From positions 1 through 38,377 of the forward strand of contig NZ_JACDDD010000031.1 of assembly GCF_013817205.1 (NCBI RefSeq): a DNA stretch of 38,377 nucleotides, in the 5' to 3' direction. The notes under the pieces were generated by a model, which worked only from the letters and a program-made list of their open reading frames with translations, had not been told where the DNA came from and did no database searches. How positions within the stretch are numbered: position 1 is the first letter of the stretch; every line of letters begins with the position of its first letter. The DNA comes from Polaromonas sp. (GTDB taxonomy: Bacteria; Pseudomonadota; Gammaproteobacteria; Burkholderiales; Burkholderiaceae_C). The position numbers and the translations under genes were made by a program. Below are positions 32,688-38,377 of the stretch, piece by piece.

Positions 32688-33779
32688 ATGAACAACATCC
32701 TTACACGTGTCGTCTCCAACGACTTCCCGCGCAGCCGCGTGCTGGCCGTGATCCTGGTCGGCCTGCTGCTGACCCTGGCCTTTGCACCTTTCCTGTTTCC
32801 CGGCGTCAAGGCGCTCAGCGTCGCTGCCAAGGTGCTGGTGTTCATTGTGCTGGTGGCCAGCTTCGACCTGCTGCTGGGCTACACCGGCATCGTCAGTTTT
32901 GCGCACACCATGTTTTTCGGCATTGGGGCTTATGGCATTGCGGTGGCGTCAACACGCTTGGGCCCGACCTGGGAGGCGCTTGCCGTTGGCCTGCTGTCCT
33001 CGCTGGCGCTGTCTTTTGTGCTGTCGCTGCTGGTGGGCCTCTTCTCACTGCGGGTCAAGGCCATCTTTTTTGCCATGATCACGCTGGCCGTGGCCTCGGC
33101 CTTCCAGACCCTGGCTTCGCAGCTGTCGGAAATTACCGGCGGCGAAGACGGCTTGAGCTTCAAGGTGCCCGAACTGCTATCGCCCAGCATGGAGTTTTTC
33201 GAGCAGCCTTTCCTCGGTGTGTCCATCGACGGGCGGCTGCTGACCTACTACCTGCTGTTCGTGGTGACCCTGGTGCTGCTGCTGAGCCTGCTGCGCATCG
33301 TCAACTCGCCTTTCGGGCGCGTGCTGCAGGCCATTCGCGAGAACGAGTTCCGCGCCGAGGCCATCGGTTACCGCGTGGTGGTCTACCGCACCACCTCCAG
33401 CGTGTTGTCGGCACTGTTTGCAACCATGGCCGGCGCCATGCTGGCGCTCTGGCTGCGCTACAACGGGCCGGACACTTCGCTGTCGTTTGAAATCATGATC
33501 GACGTGCTGCTGATCGTGGTGATCGGCGGCATGGGCACGATCTACGGCGCGGCCATAGGTGCGGCGCTGTTCGTGGTGGCGCAAAGCTACTTGCAGGATT
33601 TGCTGCGCCTGGCCAGCGAGGCCGCGGCCGGCCTGCCCTGGCTGGCAGCCCTTCTTTCCCCGGACCGCTGGCTGCTCTGGCTGGGCCTGCTGTTTGTGTT
33701 GTCGGTCTATTACTTTCCCACAGGAGTGGTGGGGCGGCTCAGGGCCGCGCGTATTCAGGGAACAACAACCCGGACCTGA
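32688..33779 (+). CDS. Branched-chain-type ABC permease (LivM type)
   Basis: The 363-residue second permease subunit has a LivM core: LGYTGIVSFAHTMFFGIGAYG near residue 64, the coupling loop NSPFGRVLQAIRENEFRAEAIG, and VIGGMGTIYGAAIGAALFVV. It lies ten bases after the LivH-type gene with a GAGGATGAGACC ribosome-binding region. The C-terminal SVYYFPTGVVGRLR ends the pore domain, as in other family members. Confidence 0.96.
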   Translation: MNNILTRVVSNDFPRSRVLAVILVGLLLTLAFAPFLFPGVKALSVAAKVLVFIVLVASFDLLLGYTGIVSFAHTMFFGIGAYGIAVASTRLGPTWEALAVGLLSSLALSFVLSLLVGLFSLRVKAIFFAMITLAVASAFQTLASQLSEITGGEDGLSFKVPELLSPSMEFFEQPFLGVSIDGRLLTYYLLFVVTLVLLLSLLRIVNSPFGRVLQAIRENEFRAEAIGYRVVVYRTTSSVLSALFATMAGAMLALWLRYNGPDTSLSFEIMIDVLLIVVIGGMGTIYGAAIGAALFVVAQSYLQDLLRLASEAAAGLPWLAALLSPDRWLLWLGLLFVLSVYYFPTGVVGRLRAARIQGTTTRT

Positions 33780-33807
33780 AAGCCAGGCCACAGCAGGAGA
33801 CAACAAG

Positions 33808-34950
33808 ATGAAGACAGCAATGAAAGCATGGGGTCGACAGACAGTGGCCGCGCTGGCCCTTTGCGGGTTGGGCGACATCGGGCAGGCAGCCGACCTCGTG
33901 ATCGGCCAGGTGGCGCCGCTCTCGGGCGTGCTGGCCAGCACCGGGCACCAGATGGTGGTCGGCGGCAAAATCTACTTTGAGCACATCAATGCAACTGGCG
34001 GCATCCACGGCGCAAAAATCCGCCACGAGGTGGTGGACGATGGCTACAAGGTGGCCGAGACCGTGCGCCTGACGCGCGAGATGCTGGCAAGGCCCGAGGT
34101 GGTGGCGCTGTTCGGTTTTGCTGGCACCGCCAATGTCACGCAACTGCTGACCGATGGCGTGCTCGATGTGGGTGGCGCTGCGCTGGTGGCGCCCTATACC
34201 GGCGGCGAGTCGCTGCGCAACCCTTTCAACCCGTGGATCTTCCATGTGCGCGCCGGTTATGCCGATGAGGCCGAACACATGGTGCAGCAGGTGACCACGC
34301 TGGGCATGAGCCGCATCGCCGTGATGTACCAGGACGACGGTTTCGGCAAGGCCGGCTTGCTGGGCGTCGAGAACGCGCTGACAAAACGCAATCTGAAACT
34401 GTCGGCGGCCGCAGGTTACGAGCGCAACACCGACAAGGTCGAGGAAGCGGTCAAGAAGATCAAGGCTTCGGACGCGCAGGCCATCATCATGATCTCGGTC
34501 AACAAATCGACGGCGGCATTTGTCAAGCTCTACCGCGAGAGCGGGGGCGGCGCGCAGCTCTACAACATCTCGGTGGTGGACCCGGCCGAGCTGGTCAAGC
34601 TGGCCGGCCTGAAAAATGCGCATGGCCTGGGCATCAGCCAGGTCGTGCCTTATCCCTTCATGCCCAATACGCCGGTGGTGCGCGAGTACCACGCGCTGCT
34701 GAAAAAGTACGCACCCAAAGAGGTGGTCAACTACACCAGCTTTGAGGAGTTCGTCGGCGCCAAGGTGCTGGTCGAAGCCTTGCGCCGCGCTGGCCCTAAC
34801 CCGACGCGCGCCAAGGTGGTCAAGGCCCTGGAAGGCATGAACAGTTATGACACCGGCGGCGTCGTTGTCAACTACTCGCCCAGCAACCGCATCGGCTCGC
34901 GTTATGTCGAGGTCACGGTGATCGGCAGCACCGGCAAGCTGCTGAAGTAA
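33808..34950 (+). CDS. ABC transporter substrate-binding protein 2
   Basis: The start at ATG 33808 follows CAGGAG and opens a signal peptide ending IGQA (about residue 27). The 380-residue protein has the same fold as binding protein 1 but clearly different sequence (VIGQVAPLSGVLASTGHQMV, HINATGGIHGAKIRHEVVDDG, VALFGFAGTANVTQLL, RIAVMYQDDGFGKAGLLG). The IAxxAPLSG-like start and the YQDDGFG segment are those of Leu/Ile/Val-type receptors. Having two dissimilar receptors for one LivGFHM set suggests uptake of two related ligands. It is 28 bases downstream of the LivM-type gene. Confidence 0.94.
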   Translation: MKTAMKAWGRQTVAALALCGLGDIGQAADLVIGQVAPLSGVLASTGHQMVVGGKIYFEHINATGGIHGAKIRHEVVDDGYKVAETVRLTREMLARPEVVALFGFAGTANVTQLLTDGVLDVGGAALVAPYTGGESLRNPFNPWIFHVRAGYADEAEHMVQQVTTLGMSRIAVMYQDDGFGKAGLLGVENALTKRNLKLSAAAGYERNTDKVEEAVKKIKASDAQAIIMISVNKSTAAFVKLYRESGGGAQLYNISVVDPAELVKLAGLKNAHGLGISQVVPYPFMPNTPVVREYHALLKKYAPKEVVNYTSFEEFVGAKVLVEALRRAGPNPTRAKVVKALEGMNSYDTGGVVVNYSPSNRIGSRYVEVTVIGSTGKLLK

Positions 34951-34995
34951 GCCAGCCACGGTACTCACAACAACAGATCACAGAGAGTCCCTTCT

Positions 34996-35883
34996 ATGTC
35001 CTTCACGTCGCATTACCTGAGCTGCGCCGGCCGCGAAATCCATTACACCGAATGGGGCGCGCAGCACGCCGACACAGTGATCGCCTGGCACGGCCTGGCG
35101 CGCACCGGGCGCGACATGGACGAGCTGGCCGCCTGCCTGAGCACGCGTTACCGGGTGATCTGCCCCGACACGATTGGCCGCGGCCTGAGCCAGTGGAGCC
35201 CGGACCCGGCCAATGAGTACCAGCTTTCGTTTTACGCACGCATCGCGGCTGACCTGTTTGACCAGTTGGGTATCAGCAGCGCGCACTGGGTCGGCACCTC
35301 CATGGGCGGCGCCATCGGCATGGTCTGCGCGTCGGGCTTGTTCGAACCCAGCCTGAAGCCGCGCATTCAGAGCTTGGTGCTCAACGACACGGCGCCCAAG
35401 GTTGCCGATGCAGCGATAGAGCGCATTCGCTCCTACGCCGGCAACCCGCCGGCTTTTGACACCGTGCAGGAGCTGGAGGCCTTTTTGCGCCAGGTTTACA
35501 AACCCTATGGCTGGCTCAGCGACGCGCAGTGGCGCCGCCTGACAGAAACATCAACCCGCCGATTGCCCAACGGCCAGGTTACGCCGCATTACGACCCGGC
35601 CATGGTGCAGCAGTTCACCCACCACCCCAACGACTATCTGATCTGGGACCACTACGACGCCTTGACCATCCCGGTGCTGTGCCTGCGCGGCGCCGAGTCC
35701 GACCTGGTGCTGCGCGAGACCACGGCCGAGATGCTGACGCGCGGCCCTGGCGCACAGGGGCTGACGGAGATCGTCGAGATCGAAGGCTGCGGCCATGCAC
35801 CGGCGCTCAATGTGCCGGACCAGCTGGAGCGCGTGGCTGCATTTGTGATGGCGGCCAGCCGGACCGCAGTTGCTACTGAATAG
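34996..35883 (+). CDS. Alpha/beta hydrolase (cytoplasmic)
   Basis: The 295-residue hydrolase has no signal peptide. The HG oxyanion motif is WHGLARTGRDMDEL (about residue 32). The nucleophile elbow is WVGTSMGGAIGM (Ser about 97), the acid is probably the Asp in LRGAESDLVLRE, and the His is in EGCGHAPALN. A helical cap (about 140-215) covers the site. It would cleave an ester, amide or C-C bond of a small molecule. As last gene of the sigma-54-controlled ABC operon, 45 bases after binding protein 2, it probably acts on the imported compound. The stop TAG and last residues (ATE) lie in a family A repeat. Confidence 0.9.
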   Translation: MSFTSHYLSCAGREIHYTEWGAQHADTVIAWHGLARTGRDMDELAACLSTRYRVICPDTIGRGLSQWSPDPANEYQLSFYARIAADLFDQLGISSAHWVGTSMGGAIGMVCASGLFEPSLKPRIQSLVLNDTAPKVADAAIERIRSYAGNPPAFDTVQELEAFLRQVYKPYGWLSDAQWRRLTETSTRRLPNGQVTPHYDPAMVQQFTHHPNDYLIWDHYDALTIPVLCLRGAESDLVLRETTAEMLTRGPGAQGLTEIVEIEGCGHAPALNVPDQLERVAAFVMAASRTAVATE

Positions 35884-35937
35884 ATAGCTGCTCGCGCTTG
35901 CTGGGCGGGGGCTGGAAGGCGATTTGACGTCTAAAAA
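35870..35937 (-). repeat. Structured dispersed repeat family A, copy at hydrolase 3' end
   Basis: On the minus strand it reads CAAATCGCCTTCCAGCCCCC, GCAAGCGCGAGCA, then GCTAT-CTATTCA-GTAGC (35872-35888, one arm mismatch). The hydrolase stop codon (35881-35883) is inside the 17-nt element. Confidence 0.75.
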
Positions 35938-35995
35938 CGGGGGAAAAACGGGATAAGGCAGTAAAAGGCTTTTTTTTGCTGCGTAAATCTGATGG

Positions 35996-36033
35996 CCATC
36001 CCAATACCATCCATGTGGATGGTGATAGGATGG
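35996..36033. promoter_or_regulatory. Four-box symmetric operator of the ribbon-helix-helix gene
   Basis: CCATCC occurs at 35996-36001 and 36007-36012, and its complement GGATGG at 36017-36022 and 36028-36033. Box starts are 11, 10 and 11 bp apart, so all lie on one DNA face and the whole 38-bp array is symmetric. Its last box overlaps the AGGA ribosome-binding site 7 bases before the ATG. This is what an autorepressor of the MetJ/Arc fold would bind cooperatively. Confidence 0.8.
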
Positions 36034-36037
36034 TGGC

Positions 36038-36463
36038 ATGACAAAAACCTCCACCCCGGTTCCCACCCGTTTCAAGGTCGCGGATTCCGAAAAACTCACC
36101 ATCAACCTCGGTTTTGTGGATCTGGGCCAGATCGACCTGCTGGTGAGCGAAGGCTTTTACGGCAACCGCAGCGACTTCATCCGCACCGCCATCCGCAACC
36201 AGCTGAGCACCCATTCAGACGCCGTCAAACAGGTGGTGGCCCGCAAGATGCTGGTGCTGGGCCTGCAGCACTTCAGCGCAGCCGACCTGCTGGCCGTGCA
36301 GGCGGCCAATGAGACCCTGCAGATCCGTGTGCTGGGCCTGGCCACCTTCGCCGATGACGTCACGCCCGAGCTGGCGCTGGCCACCATCGCCTCGCTGGAG
36401 GTGCTGGGCGCGCTGCACGCCAGCCCGGCGCTCAAGGCCGCGCTGGCCAGTCGCCAGCTCTGA
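36038..36463 (+). CDS. Ribbon-helix-helix (CopG-type) transcriptional regulator
   Basis: The 141-residue protein has an N-terminal ribbon-helix-helix domain at about residues 18-60: the strand KLTINLGFVDLGQIDLLVSEG and the FYGNRSDFIRTAIRNQL helix pair (SDFIRTAIR is the typical RHH helix B). The rest (about 60-141) is an Ala/Leu-rich helical domain of unknown role, possibly for effector or phasin-like granule binding. The operator array directly in front argues for autoregulation. The PHB-depolymerase-family gene starts 30 bases downstream, so the two are likely one operon and the regulator may respond to storage-polymer status; this is inference. Confidence 0.85.
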   Translation: MTKTSTPVPTRFKVADSEKLTINLGFVDLGQIDLLVSEGFYGNRSDFIRTAIRNQLSTHSDAVKQVVARKMLVLGLQHFSAADLLAVQAANETLQIRVLGLATFADDVTPELALATIASLEVLGALHASPALKAALASRQL

Positions 36464-36493
36464 CACCCCCCTCCCAAATTCAAGAAAGTCTGC

Positions 36494-37630
36494 ATGAACA
36501 CCACCCTGAATGATCTGATGCGTGAAGCCACACGCCTGACACAAAGCGGCCGATTGACCGAGGCCACCGCAGCCATCCAGCAGGCGCTGCGCGGCGGCTC
36601 CCACGCGAGTACGGCGCCCACAGCCGGCGTGCGCCCCGAGGTGTCCGGCCTGGTGCTGGATGGCTGTGTGTTCGAGGTCGATGAGCGCCGCGCCGCGCCC
36701 GCAGCGTTTGCAGGCCGGCCTGCCGACGTGCCGGCGCGCGATGAAACCGCTGCGCGCGGGCCGGGCGACCAGGGCAGCTTCATCAGCGGCAGCCACACCC
36801 AGTCAGCACGCACGCTGCGCTACAAGCTGTTTGTGCCGCCGTGCCAAGCGGGCAAACCGCTGCCGCTGGTGGTCATGCTGCATGGCTGCACCCAGAACCC
36901 CGACGACTTCGCCGTGGGCACGGGCATGAACGCGCTGGCGCATGAGCAGGGCTTTTACGTGCTGTACCCGGAGCAGGCGCAAGACGCCAACCCGCAGCGT
37001 TGCTGGAACTGGTTCAAGCACAACCACCAGCAGCGCGGCAGCGGCGAGCCCGCAGTGATCGCCGGCATGACACAGGCTGTGATGAAAGACCACGGCATCG
37101 ACCCGCGCCGGGTCTATGTCGTCGGCCTGTCGGCAGGCGGCGCCATGGCCGCGATTGTTGCGGGTGCCTATCCCGAGGTGTTTGCAGCGGTGGGTGTGCA
37201 TTCGGGGTTGCCCTGCGGCGCAGCCAGCAACGTGGGCGAGGCCCTGGCGGCGATGAAAAGCGGTTCAGCGGCACCGGCGAAGGCCGGGTCGCCATCCGCA
37301 CCACCGACCATCGTCTTCCACGGCGACGCAGACCGAACGGTGCACCCGCGCAATGGCGAGCAGGTGGTCGCGGCCGTGATGTCCAGGGCCGGAGGCGCGC
37401 CGCTGGTCGAGCAGGGTGTGTCCGCCCAGGGGCAACGCTACACCCGCTCGACCTGGCGTGACGGCCAGGGCAAGCAGCTGGCCGAACACTGGCTGCTGCA
37501 CGGTGCAGGCCACGCCTGGTCAGGCGGCGACGCGAAGGGTTCGTACACCGACGCGCGCGGCGCCGATGCCACGAGCGAGATGCTGCGCTTTTTCCGGGCA
37601 AATCCACAGGCCGGTGGCGCAGCGGCCTGA
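36494..37630 (+). CDS. PHB-depolymerase-family esterase
   Basis: The 378-residue alpha/beta hydrolase belongs to the esterase-PHB type. The oxyanion block is LVVMLHGCTQNPDDFA (about residue 125-140), CWNWF follows, the lipase box is VVGLSAGGAMAAIVAG (Ser about 213), and the Asp is in FHGDADRTVHP. The His is in HGAGHAWSGGD. An N-terminal 35-residue amphipathic helix (NDLMREATRLTQSGRLTEAT) replaces a signal peptide, so the enzyme is probably intracellular or granule-associated. A poorly conserved Ala-rich linker (35-95) follows. It would hydrolyse polyhydroxybutyrate or similar polyesters. It is cotranscribed with the ribbon-helix-helix regulator. Confidence 0.9.
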   Translation: MNTTLNDLMREATRLTQSGRLTEATAAIQQALRGGSHASTAPTAGVRPEVSGLVLDGCVFEVDERRAAPAAFAGRPADVPARDETAARGPGDQGSFISGSHTQSARTLRYKLFVPPCQAGKPLPLVVMLHGCTQNPDDFAVGTGMNALAHEQGFYVLYPEQAQDANPQRCWNWFKHNHQQRGSGEPAVIAGMTQAVMKDHGIDPRRVYVVGLSAGGAMAAIVAGAYPEVFAAVGVHSGLPCGAASNVGEALAAMKSGSAAPAKAGSPSAPPTIVFHGDADRTVHPRNGEQVVAAVMSRAGGAPLVEQGVSAQGQRYTRSTWRDGQGKQLAEHWLLHGAGHAWSGGDAKGSYTDARGADATSEMLRFFRANPQAGGAAA

Positions 37631-37670
37631 CCTGCGGTACGCGGGTTGGGGCAGGGCGTCGTTTGGCTGA

Positions 37671-37740
37671 TCTGCTATTGAATCAATAGCTGTTCAGGCC
37701 CGCCAGACGGGGGCCGGAGGCCGATTTGATGCATGAAGCC
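37671..37740 (-). repeat. Structured dispersed repeat family A, copy after the esterase gene
   Basis: On the minus strand: CAAATCGGCCTCCGGCCCCC, GTCTGGCGGGCCTGAACA, then the perfect palindrome GCTAT-TGATTCA-ATAGC (37674-37690). It lies between two convergent genes. Confidence 0.75.
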
Positions 37741-37792
37741 AGGCAATGCACCTGAAATTTTGTCATGGCGGACTTGATGCGCCATCCATGCT

Positions 37793-38224
37793 TCAGGCCT
37801 CGCTGATGTAACCCCGCGCCAGCGCACCCGCCGGATCGTCAAAGATCGCCATCGCGGTCGTCATGCGCCTGAAGCCCAGCTTGCGGTAAAAACCTTCCTT
37901 GCCGGGCACCGCATAAAGAATGATCTTGCGGTGGCCCCGCGACAGCCCCACCAGATGGCTGACGATCTGTTTGCCGAGCCCGGTGCCCTGGTGGGTGGGC
38001 AGCACGGCGATGTCGCAGATGTACGAACAATCCACGCCATCAGCCAGCGCGCGCCCCACACCGACGAGTTTGCCGTTTTCATGGACGAAGCAGCGGAACA
38101 TGCTGTTGGTGAAGACGGTTTGGAGGCTGGCCGGGCTCTTGTTGCCGAGCGGCGCGGCCGCGTAGAGGGCGGAGAGCTCTTGCCAGTTGATGGTGGCGAG
38201 GTGGTCGGACCAGGTGAGAGGCAT
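37793..38224 (-). CDS. GNAT-family N-acetyltransferase
   Basis: The 143-residue product has the GNAT fold: CYS-I-C-DIAVLPTHQGTGLGKQIV, in which QGTGLG is the acetyl-CoA pyrophosphate-binding loop (about residues 79-84). The later IILYAVPGKEGFYRKLGFR segment is the usual strand 5/helix 4 block. The substrate is unknown; small proteins of this type acetylate amines, antibiotics or protein N-termini. It stands alone, converging with the esterase gene. The 153 bases between its start and the right window edge hold no gene that I can support. Confidence 0.9.
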   Translation of the reverse strand: MPLTWSDHLATINWQELSALYAAAPLGNKSPASLQTVFTNSMFRCFVHENGKLVGVGRALADGVDCSYICDIAVLPTHQGTGLGKQIVSHLVGLSRGHRKIILYAVPGKEGFYRKLGFRRMTTAMAIFDDPAGALARGYISEA

Positions 38225-38377
38225 ATTTTTAGTTAATACTCAGCGTTTGAGTTAGCCCGGATATTTCATTAGCAGGAGTCGGCAGCCCCGTGCCGAAGCG
38301 CGTTGTCATTGGTGTTCGATGTCAATTGCAACCGGGGACTGCCAATGCCAAAGTGTACGCAAGAACGGATCGATTTT

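Noticed and set aside
31628..32845. 405-codon open frame antisense to the LivH-type permease
   Set aside because: Same reason: His/Gln-rich shadow of hydrophobic codons, overlapping firmly identified genes.

Overview
The window reads as chromosomal DNA of a GC-rich betaproteobacterium, most likely a Burkholderiales/Comamonadaceae relative (Polaromonas, Rhodoferax, Acidovorax type). Three things suggest this: the housekeeping order cysS - DNA glycosylase - accA - tilS - lysC - tRNA-Ser; a tripartite tricarboxylate (Bug/TctC) system beside a TctDE pair; and two families of short dispersed repeats of the kind I associate with Comamonadaceae genomes. The taxonomic call is inference from gene content, not a database match.

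Layout. 1-2.0 kb: an ECF sigma factor with a partial membrane protein (probable anti-sigma) overlapping its stop, then a secreted protein of unknown function. 2.07-7.3 kb: a six-gene minus-strand operon reading TPR protein, L,D-transpeptidase, periplasmic cyclophilin, cytoplasmic cyclophilin, lpxH, mtfA (cell-envelope and folding functions). 7.5-13.3 kb: the divergent plus-strand run cysS, AlkA-family glycosylase, a 26-codon leader ORF, accA, tilS, lysC and tRNA-Ser(GCU) with its own promoter and terminator. 13.4-14.9 kb: an I78 inhibitor-type lipoprotein and a LysR regulator. 14.8-21.3 kb: a DadA-like oxidoreductase divergent from a class III aminotransferase that leads into a TAXI-type TRAP transporter. 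21.4-27.2 kb: an S4-domain protein, the TctE/TctD two-component pair and the divergent tctCBA transporter genes. 27.2-35.9 kb: a PAS/sigma-54 activator followed by a branched-chain-type ABC importer with two different binding proteins and an alpha/beta hydrolase. 36.0-37.6 kb: a ribbon-helix-helix regulator with an elaborate four-box operator and a PHB-depolymerase-family esterase. 37.8-38.2 kb: a GNAT acetyltransferase.

How it fits together. About 20 kb (14-36 kb) is an uptake island: three high-affinity transport systems of three different classes (TRAP-TAXI, TTT, ABC), each beside its own regulator type (LysR, TctDE, sigma-54 activator). The best candidate for an undescribed system is the sigma-54 module. 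A near-consensus -24/-12 element and an inverted-repeat activator-site candidate lie directly between the activator gene and the first binding-protein gene. The operon carries two dissimilar receptors for one permease and ends with a cytoplasmic hydrolase.

At a smaller scale, a structured repeat family (seven copies, each ending in a 17-nt GCTAT-N7-ATAGC palindrome or a degenerate form of it) is woven into gene ends. It supplies a start codon, two stop codons and an internal stretch of tilS. No CRISPR array or complete insertion sequence was seen, and no gene-free stretch exceeds about 300 bases.
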